Positions 43,414-55,561 are shown, counted from the first letter of the stretch. The stretch is 64,000 bases of DNA from Mycolicibacterium sediminis (GCF_010731735.1 NZ_AP022588.1:1860001-1924000), one strand, 5' to 3'. Program-made: numbers and translations. Notes: generated by a model not told the origin, from the letters alone.

Positions 43414-44102
43414 ACCTCGGGCGCGGGCTCGCCGGGCAGCGCACCGTTGCGGCGGGCCTCGCGGCGGCGTTTGAGCCACTCGATGAGGATCGGCAGCACC
43501 GACAGCAGCACGATCAGGATGAAGATCGGCTCGAGGAGCTTCTGGACGATCTCGAAGCTGCCCAGCCAGAAGCCGAGCAGCGTCAGCCCGACACCCCACA
43601 CGACGGCGCCGAGGATGTTCCAGAACGCGAACGCGCCGTAGTTCATCTTCGCCGCGCCCGCGGTGATCGGCGCCAGCGTGCGGACGATCGGCACGAAGCG
43701 CGCCAGGACGATTGCGAACGGGCCGCGCTGCTCGAAGAAGAGGTGCGCCTCGTCGAGGTACTTCTGCTTGAGGAAGCGCGCGTTGGGCTTGAACATCGAG
43801 GTGCCGATGCTGCGGCCGATCCAGTAGCCCACCTGACCACCCAGGATCGCCGCCAGCGGAATGAACACCAGCAACTGCCAGAGCTGGAAGTTGGCCGAGG
43901 CCGCCACGTCCTGGGCGGCGTGGCCGGCCGCCAACATGCCCGCCACGAACAGCAGCGAGTCGCCGGGCAGGATCGGGAACAGCACGCCGGACTCGACGAA
44001 CACCACGACCAGCAGACCGACGAGCGCCCAGGTGCCGAAGTATCCGATGAGGTTCAGCGGATCCATGTAGTCCGGCAGCAACGCGAGCGTGGTGGTGGTC
44101 AT
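43410..44102 (-). CDS. DedA-family membrane protein (Rv0364-like)
   Basis: 230 residues, about five or six membrane segments. The DedA/SNARE-associated signature is visible: ESGVLFPILPGDSLLF, GGQVGYWIGR, FFEQRGPFAIVLARFVPIVR and PITAGAAKMNY. DedA proteins are involved in membrane lipid flipping (polyprenyl-phosphate or PE) and homeostasis. It sits near fba as Rv0364 does. Divergent from the alcohol dehydrogenase gene across 99 bases. Confidence 0.9.
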   Translation of the reverse strand: MTTTTLALLPDYMDPLNLIGYFGTWALVGLLVVVFVESGVLFPILPGDSLLFVAGMLAAGHAAQDVAASANFQLWQLLVFIPLAAILGGQVGYWIGRSIGTSMFKPNARFLKQKYLDEAHLFFEQRGPFAIVLARFVPIVRTLAPITAGAAKMNYGAFAFWNILGAVVWGVGLTLLGFWLGSFEIVQKLLEPIFILIVLLSVLPILIEWLKRRREARRNGALPGEPAPEV

Positions 44103-44135
44103 GGCAGACCAAGATACCGGCGCAACGTCGAGCAC

Positions 44136-44149
44136 CCTCACAGGTGAGG
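44136..44149. promoter_or_regulatory. Palindrome between DedA and alcohol dehydrogenase genes
   Basis: CCTCAC-AG-GTGAGG is a perfect 6-2-6 inverted repeat in the 99-base divergent gap. It lies 34 bases from the DedA start and 53 from the dehydrogenase start, so it could serve either. The regulator is unknown and chance cannot be excluded. Confidence 0.45.
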
Positions 44150-44201
44150 TCTTCCAGCCAGCAGGCATACATGCACGGGCCTGCACGGTTATCGTCGGCT
44201 G

Positions 44202-45215
44202 ATGGCCACTCACCGTGCAGTTCACGTCCCGTCCGCCGGCGCCGCGCTGACCCTCACCGACGTCGAGACCACGTCCCCGCCGCGGGATCACGTGCGCATC
44301 GCCGTCGCTGCGTGCGGCGTGTGCGGCACCGACCACGCCTTCGTCAACGGCGGCTTCCCCGGTTTGTCGTGGCCCATCACCCCCGGCCACGAGGTGGCGG
44401 GCACCATCGCCGAGGTCGGCGACGGCGTCGAGGACTTCGCCGTCGGTGACCGCGTCGCCGTGGGCTGGTTCGGTGGCAACTGCAACCGGTGCGTCCCCTG
44501 TCGGCAGGGCTACTTCATGCAGTGCGAGCGCGGGCAGATCCCCAGCCTGAGCTACGCCGGCGGGTATGCCGAGTCGTTCACCGCGCCCGCGACCGCGCTG
44601 GCCCGCATCCCCGAGGGACTGTCGTTCAGCGAGGCCGCGCCGATGGGTTGCGCCGGCGTGACGACCTTCAACGGGCTGCGCAACACCCGCGCCAAGGCCG
44701 GCGACCTCGTCGCGGTCCTCGGTGTCGGTGGACTCGGACACCTCGGCGTGCAGTTCGCCCGTGCGATGGGCTTCGAGACCGTCGCGATCGCCCGCGGCCC
44801 GGGCAAGGAGGAGGACGCCAGGAAGCTGGGCGCCCACCACTACGTCGACTCGAACGCGTCCGACCCGGCCGCCGCGCTGCGGGATCTGGGCGGTGCGCGG
44901 GTGGTGCTCGCGACCGCGGCCAACTCGGACGCCATGGCGGCGACGGTCGGCGGGCTGGGCCCGGAGGGCGAACTGGTCATCATCGGCGTCACACCCGACA
45001 ACCTGCCCATCAGCCCGCTGGATCTGATCAACTCCGGCCTGTCGGTGGTCGGTCACCCGTCCGGGACGTCGCGCGACGTCGAGGAGACCATGCACTTCGC
45101 GCTGCAGACCGGGGTGCGGGCGATGATCGAGGAGCGTCCACTGGCCGAGGCCGCCGCGGCCTACGAGGCGATGGACACCGGCAAGGCCCGCTACCGAATG
45201 GTGCTCACCGTCTAG
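44202..45215 (+). CDS. Zinc-type alcohol dehydrogenase (MDR family)
   Basis: 337 residues. The catalytic zinc site has C-G-V-C-G-T-D-H, followed by GHEVAGTI; the structural zinc cluster is in GNCNRCVPCRQGYFMQCERG. The NAD(P) motif GVGGLGHLGVQFA is at about residue 178. It is related to cinnamyl-type/AdhA alcohol dehydrogenases. The TAG stop overlaps the next GTG by one base. Substrate unknown. Confidence 0.9.
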   Translation: MATHRAVHVPSAGAALTLTDVETTSPPRDHVRIAVAACGVCGTDHAFVNGGFPGLSWPITPGHEVAGTIAEVGDGVEDFAVGDRVAVGWFGGNCNRCVPCRQGYFMQCERGQIPSLSYAGGYAESFTAPATALARIPEGLSFSEAAPMGCAGVTTFNGLRNTRAKAGDLVAVLGVGGLGHLGVQFARAMGFETVAIARGPGKEEDARKLGAHHYVDSNASDPAAALRDLGGARVVLATAANSDAMAATVGGLGPEGELVIIGVTPDNLPISPLDLINSGLSVVGHPSGTSRDVEETMHFALQTGVRAMIEERPLAEAAAAYEAMDTGKARYRMVLTV

Positions 45216-45610
45216 TGCCCGAAACTCGTTGTCTCACCGCCGCGTACCGGCGCTACCTCGACTGCCTCAACGAGCGGCGGTGGGACGCACTCGGCGATTT
45301 CGTCGACGACGACGTCGTCCACAACGATCGACCGCTCCGGTTGAGCGGCTACCGGGCGATGCTGGAGGGGGACGTGCGGACGATCCCCGACCTGCGGTTC
45401 GTCGCGGACCGCATCGTGGCCGAGGGCGACGTCGTGGCATGCCGACTGATCTTCCGGTGCACCCCGGAACGGCCGTTCCTGGGCTTCGCGCCGACGGGGA
45501 CGTCGATCACGTTCGCCGAGCACGCGTTCTACACGTTTCGCGACCGGCGGATCGTCGCGGTGTCCTCGATGCTGGACACGCGCGCGGTCGCGGCCCAGAT
45601 GGCACCCTGA
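45215..45610 (+). CDS. SnoaL-like polyketide cyclase-family protein
   Basis: 131 residues from a GTG that overlaps the dehydrogenase stop (TAGTG). The NTF2-like fold is seen in YLDCLNERRWDALGDFVDDD, with AEGDVVACRLIFRCT and EHAFYTFRDRRIV. It resembles SnoaL-like ester cyclases (DUF1486). It may act on the product of the upstream dehydrogenase. Function unproven. Confidence 0.8.
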   Translation: MPETRCLTAAYRRYLDCLNERRWDALGDFVDDDVVHNDRPLRLSGYRAMLEGDVRTIPDLRFVADRIVAEGDVVACRLIFRCTPERPFLGFAPTGTSITFAEHAFYTFRDRRIVAVSSMLDTRAVAAQMAP

Positions 45611-45694
45611 CGCATCCGACTGCCGCCGCGGGAAGCTTCTTGCGATACTGGCATGGACACGTCTCGACGCCGTAACGCCAGGAGGAGCAACGCC

Positions 45695-46732
45695 ATGCCC
45701 ATCGCCACGCCCGAGGTCTACGCCGAGATGCTCGGCCGAGCAAAGGAGAACGCGTACGCGTTCCCGGCCATCAACTGTGTCGGCTCGGAGAGCATCAACG
45801 CCGCCATCAAGGGCTTCGCCGACGCGGGCAGCGATGGCATCATCCAGTTCTCCACCGGCGGTGCGGAATTCGGCTCGGGCCTCGGCATCAAGGACATGGT
45901 GACCGGAGCCGTCGCGCTCGCCGAGTTCGCACACGTCGTCGCGGCGAAGTACCCGATCTCGGTGGCCCTGCACACCGACCACTGCCCCAAGGACAAGCTG
46001 GACTCCTACGTGCGCCCGCTGCTCGCCATCTCCGCCGACCGGGTGAAGAACGGCCGCGACCCGCTGTTCCAGTCGCACATGTGGGACGGCTCCGCGGTGC
46101 CGATCGACGAAAACCTGGAGATCGCCAAGGAGCTGTTGAAGTTGGCGGCCGAGGCGAAGATCATCCTCGAGATCGAGATCGGCGTGGTCGGCGGCGAAGA
46201 GGACGGTGTCGAGGCCGAGATCAACGACAAGCTCTACACCACCCCCGAGGACTTCGAGAAGACCATCGACGCGCTGGGCCACGGCGAGCACGGCAAGTAC
46301 CTGCTGGCCGCGACGTTCGGCAACGTGCACGGCGTCTACAAGCCGGGCAACGTCAAGCTCCGCCCCGAGGTCCTCGACCAGGGCCAGAAGGTCGCGACGG
46401 CCAAGCTCGGCCTGGCAGAGGGCAGCAAGCCCTTCGACTTCGTCTTCCACGGCGGATCGGGCTCGCTCAAGTCGGAGATCGAGGACTCGCTGAACTACGG
46501 CGTCGTGAAGATGAACGTCGACACCGACACCCAGTACGCGTTCACCCGGCCACTCGCCGCGCACATGTTCTCGAACTACGACGGCGTGCTGAAGATCGAC
46601 GGCGAGGTCGGCAACAAGAAGGTCTACGACCCGCGTAGCTACCTCAAGAAGGCCGAGGCCGGCATGACCGAGCGCGTCGTCGAGGCCTGCAACGACCTGC
46701 ACAGCGCCGGGAAGAGCATCTCCGGGAGCTAG
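45695..46732 (+). CDS. fba: Fructose-bisphosphate aldolase, class II
   Basis: 345 residues, the mycobacterial FBA size. Zinc-binding HTDHC and the EIEIGVVGGEEDG region are present, as is HGGSGS with the glycine-rich phosphate site, then NVDTDTQYAFTRP. It interconverts fructose 1,6-bisphosphate with DHAP and glyceraldehyde 3-phosphate. A strong AGGAGG lies 8 bases before the ATG. It is an essential glycolysis/gluconeogenesis enzyme in mycobacteria. Confidence 0.98.
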   Translation: MPIATPEVYAEMLGRAKENAYAFPAINCVGSESINAAIKGFADAGSDGIIQFSTGGAEFGSGLGIKDMVTGAVALAEFAHVVAAKYPISVALHTDHCPKDKLDSYVRPLLAISADRVKNGRDPLFQSHMWDGSAVPIDENLEIAKELLKLAAEAKIILEIEIGVVGGEEDGVEAEINDKLYTTPEDFEKTIDALGHGEHGKYLLAATFGNVHGVYKPGNVKLRPEVLDQGQKVATAKLGLAEGSKPFDFVFHGGSGSLKSEIEDSLNYGVVKMNVDTDTQYAFTRPLAAHMFSNYDGVLKIDGEVGNKKVYDPRSYLKKAEAGMTERVVEACNDLHSAGKSISGS

Positions 46733-46742
46733 GCCCCGGGAG

Positions 46743-47513
46743 CTACTGCGGCGCCTGGCAGATCTTCCACTGGTCGTCGCGGAACTCGAGGTCGAAGCTC
46801 CGCGTCGACCGGGTGGCCGGGTCGAAGGCCATGAACGAGGTCACGTTGGCCTCGGCGTGCGAGCCGTTGACCACCACCTGGTCGACGCTGGCCACCACCG
46901 GGTACTGGCGGGCGGCGGCCACCTTGGCGTGGATGTCCTTCCACTGCGCGTCGTCGTAGTCGACGTAGCTGACGGCGGTGTCGCCGCACGTGATGCTGCG
47001 CAGCGCCGCGAGGTCGCCCTTCTGGATCGCGGTGTCGAAGTTCTGGATCGTCGAGCGGACCAGTTCCTCCTGGGACACGACGGGCTCGTCGTCGCGGGTG
47101 AGCAGGATGGTGCCGAGGATGGCGACGGCGACCACGGCGGCGATGACCAGCACCACGGCGATGACCCAGCCCCAGCTGCGACGGCTGCGCGGCGCCTTGG
47201 TGCCGTCACGGCCCGGAATGACCTGTGGCCCAGGGGCGGAGCCCTGATGGGCGATCGGCTCGGTGAACGCGCCCGCGGCGGCGGCGTCGGAGGCGGGGGC
47301 GGCCTTGAACACCTCGGTGGCGGGCTCGGGAACGTGCCCGATCACCTGAGTCGCGCCCGCATCGGACGGCGAGGGTGCGGTGAAGCGACGTTCCCGAGGG
47401 TCGGTGCCCGCGTCGTCACCCTCGGGTGTCGCGGCCGACGGATCGGCGGGCGCGAACACCTCCGTCAAGGCCTCCGACTGCTGGTCGTCGTCGGGCCCAG
47501 ATGGCTTCGACAT
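46743..47513 (-). CDS. Rv0361-like membrane protein with NTF2-like domain
   Basis: 256 residues from ATG 47513. The acidic/Ala/Pro-rich N-terminal region (about 110 residues) is disordered. One transmembrane helix (GWVIAVVLVIAAVVAVAILG) follows, then an NTF2-like domain (STIQNFDTAIQKGDLAALRSITCG, and FDLEFRDDQWKICQ). It is the Rv0361 homologue by position beside DUF3151. The C-terminal pattern pairs it with the genes at 27662 and 61262. Function unknown; the domain is extracytoplasmic. Confidence 0.78.
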   Translation of the reverse strand: MSKPSGPDDDQQSEALTEVFAPADPSAATPEGDDAGTDPRERRFTAPSPSDAGATQVIGHVPEPATEVFKAAPASDAAAAGAFTEPIAHQGSAPGPQVIPGRDGTKAPRSRRSWGWVIAVVLVIAAVVAVAILGTILLTRDDEPVVSQEELVRSTIQNFDTAIQKGDLAALRSITCGDTAVSYVDYDDAQWKDIHAKVAAARQYPVVASVDQVVVNGSHAEANVTSFMAFDPATRSTRSFDLEFRDDQWKICQAPQ

Positions 47514-47580
47514 GTGCGTCCCACTCCTCTTCGCGACGGTCAGACACGAGCTTATCCAGCCCGCACGGCACAATAGGCCC

Positions 47581-47997
47581 ATGACGCGTATGGGAGATCT
47601 GCTGGGCCCGGACCCGGTGCTGCTGCCGGGGGACACCGAGGCGGAGGAGGCGCTCGCCGCGGGGGAGAACCCCGCGATCGTCGCGGCCGCGCACCCGTCG
47701 GCGTCGGTGGCCTGGGCATCGCTCGCCGAGGACGCCCTCGACGACGACCGTGCGATCACCGCCTACGCCTACGCGCGCACCGGATATCACCGCGGGCTGG
47801 ACCAGTTGCGCCGCAACGGGTGGAAGGGCTTCGGCCCGGTGCCCTACGCCCACGAGCCCAACCGCGGGTTCCTGCGGTGCGTCGCGGCGCTGGCCCGGGC
47901 GGCGGACACCATCGGCGAGACCGAGGAGTACCAGCGCTGCCTCGATCTGCTCGACGACTGCGATCCGGAAGCGCGCGTCCACCTGTTCCCGCGCTAG
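47581..47997 (+). CDS. DUF3151 family protein (Rv0360c-like)
   Basis: 138 residues. The conserved core has DLLGPDPVLLPGD, AAHPSASVAWASLAE and YARTGYHRGLDQLRRNGWKG. DUF3151 is an actinobacterial family of unknown function, usually next to the Rv0361-like and zinc-transport genes. It is divergent from the Rv0361-like gene with 67 bases between starts, and convergent with the CDF gene, whose stop it overlaps. Confidence 0.9.
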   Translation: MTRMGDLLGPDPVLLPGDTEAEEALAAGENPAIVAAAHPSASVAWASLAEDALDDDRAITAYAYARTGYHRGLDQLRRNGWKGFGPVPYAHEPNRGFLRCVAALARAADTIGETEEYQRCLDLLDDCDPEARVHLFPR

Positions 47998-48887
47998 CAG
48001 TTCCCGTCGCAGTCGGCGGCGTTCTCGGGTGCCTCGACCTGGACGGTCGCGTGTTCGAGGCCGCGTGCCGCCAGCACCGCGCGGGTCTGCTCCAACACCT
48101 GGGCCGAGTTCCCGGAACAGGTGACGTGCGCGGTCGCCATGTCGCGGCCGGGCACCAGCGTCCACACGTGCAGGTCGTGCACGCCGGTGACGCCGTCCAC
48201 GGCGGCCAGCGCGCCGCGTAGCTCGTCGACGTCGATGTGGCTCGGGGACGACTCGGACAGGATCCGCAGCGCCGAGCGCGCCAGCGAGAAGGCCCGTGGC
48301 AGTACCCACAGCGCCACCAGGACCGCGACGACGACGTCGGCGTAGGGCCACTGCGTGGTCACGGTGACGATGCCGGCGATCAGCACGCCGACGCTGCCGA
48401 CGGTGTCGGCGACGACCTCCATGTAGGCGCCCTTGACCGCGAGGCTGCTCTCCGACGACGACCGCAGCAGGAGCATGACGACGACGTTGGCGAGCATGCC
48501 CGCCAACGCCACGGCGATCATCGGCACGCCCGGCACGTCCGGTGCGTCACCCAGGCGCTCGAACGCCTCGTAGAGGATGAAGCCCGCGACGCCGAGCAGC
48601 AGGACGGCGTTGGCGACGGCGGTGAAGACCTCGGCGCGGTGCCACCCGTAGGTTCGTGACGCCGACGCGGGGCCGTGCCGCGCCAGCAGCACTGCCGTCA
48701 GGCCCATGAACATCGCCACCAGGTCGGTGAGCATGTGTCCGGCGTCGGCCAGCAGCGCGATCGAGTTGATCAGCAGCGCGGTGGTCAGCTCGACGACGAA
48801 GAAGACCGCGAGGATCGCCGCGCCGGCGAGCATCCGGCCGACGCGGACGTCCCCGCCGCCGTGACTGTGATCGTGTCCCGCACCCAT
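47994..48887 (-). CDS. Cation diffusion facilitator (zinc-type efflux)
   Basis: 297 residues. The N-terminus is His-rich (GHDHSHGGG). About six transmembrane helices carry the zinc-site motifs ALLADAGHMLTD and MEVVADTVGSVGVLIAG, though the second is less canonical. The cytoplasmic C-terminal domain has HDLHVWTLVPG. It exports zinc or a similar divalent ion in exchange for protons. A perfect palindrome lies 11 bases upstream of the ATG, suggesting control by a metal-sensing repressor. Confidence 0.9.
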   Translation of the reverse strand: MGAGHDHSHGGGDVRVGRMLAGAAILAVFFVVELTTALLINSIALLADAGHMLTDLVAMFMGLTAVLLARHGPASASRTYGWHRAEVFTAVANAVLLLGVAGFILYEAFERLGDAPDVPGVPMIAVALAGMLANVVVMLLLRSSSESSLAVKGAYMEVVADTVGSVGVLIAGIVTVTTQWPYADVVVAVLVALWVLPRAFSLARSALRILSESSPSHIDVDELRGALAAVDGVTGVHDLHVWTLVPGRDMATAHVTCSGNSAQVLEQTRAVLAARGLEHATVQVEAPENAADCDGNC

Positions 48888-48897
48888 GCGTGCAATC

Positions 48898-48915
48898 TAT
48901 GCGTAATCGCGCATA
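48898..48915. promoter_or_regulatory. Palindromic operator upstream of CDF gene
   Basis: TATGCG - 6 bases - CGCATA, a perfect 6-6-6 inverted repeat in an AT-rich patch, directly upstream of the CDF start codon. This layout fits an ArsR/SmtB- or Zur-type metal sensor site. The regulator is not encoded in this window. Confidence 0.6.
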
Positions 48916-48931
48916 TATCGCAAGGCGTCCC

Positions 48932-52360
<3,429 letters not shown>

Positions 52361-52378
52361 TTGTGCAACCCTGACCTC

Positions 52379-53047
52379 ATGACCGAGCAGAGCGTCGACC
52401 GGCACCTCCAGCGCCTCAAGACGCCGCGCGCGGCCGCCGTGGCGGGCGTCCTGTTCGCGCTGATCTTCGGTACCGTGCTCGTGCTGATCCGGCTGGCGCT
52501 GCCCGACGGCGCCGAGCACGGCACGCAGTGGGCGGACGGCCACGCCGACATGATCCGGTGGGCCACGATCCTGATGCCGTTCGCCGGCATCACGTTCCTG
52601 TGGTTCATCGGAGTGGTCCGCGACGGCTTCGGCGTGCTTGAGGACAAGTTCTTCAGCTCGGTGTTCCTCGGTAGCGGGCTGCTGTTCCTGGCGATGATGT
52701 TCGCCGCCGCAGCGGTCGGCAAGGGTCTGGCGGCAGGCAAGCGTGCGGGCGACGACGCACCGTCGGCCGAACTCGCGGCGTTCGGGCAGACGATGGTCAC
52801 GACCCTGAGCAACACCTACGCGCTGCGGATGGCCGCGGTGTTCATGATGTCGCTAGCGACCATCTGGCTGAAGACGCGGCTGATGCCCACCTGGCTGGTC
52901 GTGGCCAGCTACGTCGCGTCGGTCAGCGTGCTGATCGCCAGCGACGTCAGCCTGTGGATCACGCTGGTGTTCCCGATCTGGGTGCTGGTGGTGAGCCTGA
53001 CGATCCTCAGTCGGCGATCCGAAGGGCCGCCGCCGGACAGATCGTGA
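52379..53047 (+). CDS. Four-helix membrane protein, unknown
   Basis: 222 residues with about five hydrophobic segments (ALIFGTVLVLIRLAL, ILMPFAGITFLWFIGVV, SVFLGSGLLFLAMMFAAAAV, LVVASYVASVSVLIASDVSL and TLVFPIWVLVVSLTIL). No known transport motif. Such proteins recur in mycobacteria as conserved membrane proteins. It follows the thioesterase by 18 bases. The 3' end overlaps the convergent ferredoxin by 41 bases. Confidence 0.75.
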   Translation: MTEQSVDRHLQRLKTPRAAAVAGVLFALIFGTVLVLIRLALPDGAEHGTQWADGHADMIRWATILMPFAGITFLWFIGVVRDGFGVLEDKFFSSVFLGSGLLFLAMMFAAAAVGKGLAAGKRAGDDAPSAELAAFGQTMVTTLSNTYALRMAAVFMMSLATIWLKTRLMPTWLVVASYVASVSVLIASDVSLWITLVFPIWVLVVSLTILSRRSEGPPPDRS

Positions 53048-53198
53048 CGGCCTCGCGGGCGTGGTCCTCCTCGTCCGCCGGAACGTCGTCGGTGCGCACC
53101 ACCACCACGCCGTCGTCGTCGGCGTCGAACAGTTCCTCGGACACCATCATGCAGTTTCCGGACGCGATGCACGCGTCACGGTCGGCGATCACCTTCAT
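53007..53198 (-). CDS. [3Fe-4S] ferredoxin
   Basis: 63 residues with three cysteines: C10 and C16 in CIASGNC and C54 in TICPAAAL. The missing fourth Cys is typical of mycobacterial 3Fe-4S ferredoxins that supply electrons to P450s. It lies 8 bases downstream of the P450 on the same strand, so it is almost certainly its redox partner. Its 3' end overlaps the membrane protein gene. Confidence 0.93.
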   Translation of the reverse strand: MKVIADRDACIASGNCMMVSEELFDADDDGVVVVRTDDVPADEEDHAREAVTICPAAALRIAD

Positions 53199-53205
53199 CT
53201 GGACC

Positions 53206-54411
53206 TCACCACCTCACGTTCAACGAACGTAGCCCGTAGATGAAGTGGAATGAGCGGAACTCGACGTCCGCCCAGTCCTCCGCGAGCGCCAGGTTCGGGA
53301 ACCGGCGGAACAGCGCGGGCCACGCGATCCGCATCTCCATGCGGGCCAGCGGCGCACCCAGGCAGTGGTGGACGCCGTGGCCGAACGCCAGGTGACCCGG
53401 CGCGCCGCGGGTGATGTCGAGGGTGTCGGGCGAGGCCGTGAACCCGGGGTCGCGGTTGGCGGCGGGTAGCGAGCCGAAGACGAGCTGGCCGCCGGGGATC
53501 TCGACACCCCCGATCTCGACGTCGGTGGTGGTGATCCGCGGGATGGACGTCTGCACGATCGACAGCCACCGCAGCAGTTCCTCGACAGCGGGACCGACGG
53601 CGTCGGGATCGTCGCGCACGGCGGCGAGCTGGTCGGGATGCCGCAGCAGGGCCAGGGTGCCGAGGCCCAGCATGTTCGAGGTGGTCTCGTGCCCGGCGAG
53701 CAGCAGCAGGCCCGCGATGCCGACGAGTTCGTCGTCGGTCAGCTCGTCGCCGTGCTCGCGGACCAGCATGCCGAGGATGTCCTCACCGGGATGCGCCCGG
53801 GCCCGCGAGACGAGCGAGAGCATGTACTCCCGGCCCGCCCGGGCGAGTTCCATCCGTTCGGGCATCGGCAGCGACAGGTCCAGTTGCCGTCCGGAACGCT
53901 CCTGGAAGTCGGCGCGGTCCTCGTACGGCACGCCGAGCAGCTCGCAGATCACCAGCGACGGGATGGGCAGCGCGAACTGCTCGACCAGGTCGGCGGGCGC
54001 GCCGCGGCGCTCCATGGCGTCGAGGTGCTCGGTGACGATCTGGGTGATGCGGGGTTCCATCCGCTTGATGCGGCGGAAGTTGAACTCCGGGGTCAGCATC
54101 CGGCGGAGCCGCTGGTGTTCGGGCGGGTCGAGGCCCAGCAGGTTGCCTGCCCGGGCGCTGGCCTGCTCCTCCTCGGTGGCCTGCGGCGCACCGGGGACGA
54201 CGAAGCCGGGCGGGCGACCGTTGGAGAACCGTTCGTGGTCCGACAGCATCTCCCGCACGTCGTCGTGACGGGTGATCAGGTAGACCTTCATCCCGAACGC
54301 GTTCACCACGTCCTGGACGCCGACGGTGTCGCGGATCTCGCCGAGTTCGCGCGTCGGGTCGAACCCGTCGCGGCGCATGTGCACCGGCGGTTGGGGCGGG
54401 GCATGGGTCAT
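53206..54411 (-). CDS. Cytochrome P450
   Basis: 401 residues. The heme motif FGHGVHHCLGAPLAR has the axial Cys350. The I-helix is AGHETT, and the ExxR motif is EELLR. The FNFRRIKRMEPRI segment before the B-C loop follows a HQRLRRMLTPEF block common in mycobacterial P450s. Substrate unknown. It is co-transcribed with a 3Fe-4S ferredoxin. No ferredoxin reductase is nearby. Confidence 0.95.
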   Translation of the reverse strand: MTHAPPQPPVHMRRDGFDPTRELGEIRDTVGVQDVVNAFGMKVYLITRHDDVREMLSDHERFSNGRPPGFVVPGAPQATEEEQASARAGNLLGLDPPEHQRLRRMLTPEFNFRRIKRMEPRITQIVTEHLDAMERRGAPADLVEQFALPIPSLVICELLGVPYEDRADFQERSGRQLDLSLPMPERMELARAGREYMLSLVSRARAHPGEDILGMLVREHGDELTDDELVGIAGLLLLAGHETTSNMLGLGTLALLRHPDQLAAVRDDPDAVGPAVEELLRWLSIVQTSIPRITTTDVEIGGVEIPGGQLVFGSLPAANRDPGFTASPDTLDITRGAPGHLAFGHGVHHCLGAPLARMEMRIAWPALFRRFPNLALAEDWADVEFRSFHFIYGLRSLNVRW

Positions 54412-54489
54412 GCCATCGACGGTACCGACGGATTTCCCGGGCGGCCGAAATGGCCGCGTATCGTCGGTGGTGACCGCGAAGGAGGTCCC

Positions 54490-54768
54490 GTGACGACCCA
54501 CCACCACCGATGGCTCGCCCGGCTCGCGATAGCCGGTTGCGCCGCAGTGTCTTTCGTCGCGTCGACTGCCGCGCCGATCGCCTCGGCGACCGACGACCAC
54601 GCCTACAACGGCGCGCCGACCATCGTGTCCGGCGGTCCGGTTCCCACGATGAACGGCGTGCCCTGCGTCGGCGGACACCTGGGCACGTGCACCGGGTTCG
54701 CGCAGAACAATCCGCCCCGTAGGGTGCCGCGGTCGTCGGTGGGCCACAGCCCGACCGTCAGCCCCTAG
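54490..54768 (+). CDS. Small secreted protein
   Basis: 92 residues from GTG 54490 with GGAGG 5 bases upstream. A classical signal peptide (about 30 residues, cleavage near ASA-TDD) leads to a short mature peptide of about 60 residues with two Cys (VPCVGGHLGTC) and NNPPRRVP near the end. It resembles small secreted mycobacterial peptides of unknown function. It is divergent from the P450 by 78 bases and overlaps the hydrolase end by 11 bases. Confidence 0.75.
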   Translation: MTTHHHRWLARLAIAGCAAVSFVASTAAPIASATDDHAYNGAPTIVSGGPVPTMNGVPCVGGHLGTCTGFAQNNPPRRVPRSSVGHSPTVSP

Positions 54769-55561
54769 CGAGGAAGTCCGCGACGAGCGAGTTCACCAGC
54801 GCCGGATTCTCCAGCGCGGCGAGGTGGGCGACGCCGTCCAGCACCACGAACCGCGATCCCGGGATGGCGTCGGCCATGGCGCGCGTCTCGTCGACCGGGA
54901 ACGTCGCGTCCTCGGCGCCGGCCACCACCAGCACCGGCGTCCGCACCGACGCCAGCAGACCGCGCTGGTCCGGTCGTCGCGGTACGACGCTGCGCACCGC
55001 CCACGCGCTCGAGGTCACGTCGACGGCCTGAACCGACGACCGCACGGCGTCGACCACCGAGGGACGCGTCGCGAACGTGGTGGGGCCGAGGAAGGCCTTG
55101 AGCACCGACCGCGTCAGTGGCGGCCGGATGCCGCCCACGGCCCGCGCGGCGCGCAGCAGTGCGCCGTACTCGACTTTCTGCCACGGGCCCGCCGGTGACG
55201 CGGTGCAGTTCATCAGTACGGCCCGGCCGATGCGGTCGGGGTGGCGGGCGGCGAACGTGCCGCCGATCATGCCGCCCCACGAATTGCCGACGACGTGCGT
55301 GCGGTCGATGCCGAGCGCGTCCAGCACGTCGACGATGACCCGGGCGCAGTCGTCGAACGTGAAATGAGCTGACAGGGAATCACTTCCACCGTGTCCCGGC
55401 GGGTCGACGAGGACGACGCGGTGGTCGCCGCCGAAGTACTCGGCCTGAGCCGCCCACATGTCGCCCGTCATCAGCAGGCTGGGCCAGAACAGGATCGCCT
55501 CGCCGGTGCCCTCCGTCTGAACCCGGATGCGACCGAGCACGGTGTCGACGACGTGGTCCAT
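54758..55561 (-). CDS. Alpha/beta hydrolase
   Basis: 267 residues. The nucleophile elbow is VVGNSWGGMIGG (Ser), preceded by DPPGHGGSD and followed by the acid in VVAGAEDATFP and the His in VLDGVAHLA. It resembles haloalkane dehalogenase/BioH-like hydrolases, but no substrate can be assigned. It sits 9 bases downstream of the MMPL gene on the same strand. Confidence 0.88.
   Translation of the reverse strand: MDHVVDTVLGRIRVQTEGTGEAILFWPSLLMTGDMWAAQAEYFGGDHRVVLVDPPGHGGSDSLSAHFTFDDCARVIVDVLDALGIDRTHVVGNSWGGMIGGTFAARHPDRIGRAVLMNCTASPAGPWQKVEYGALLRAARAVGGIRPPLTRSVLKAFLGPTTFATRPSVVDAVRSSVQAVDVTSSAWAVRSVVPRRPDQRGLLASVRTPVLVVAGAEDATFPVDETRAMADAIPGSRFVVLDGVAHLAALENPALVNSLVADFLARG

Noticed and set aside
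43410..45095. Long minus-strand frame joining DedA and antisense of the alcohol dehydrogenase
   Set aside because: The DedA ATG at 44102 is clear, and the dehydrogenase motifs are on the plus strand; the upstream extension is antisense.
46733..46742. Possible hairpin between fba and the Rv0361-like gene
   Set aside because: The two CCGGGAGCTA copies are direct, not inverted, so no stem is formed.
53206..54747. Extended P450 frame to 54747
   Set aside because: The extension has no P450 homology and crosses the divergent small secreted protein; ATG 54411 gives the normal length.
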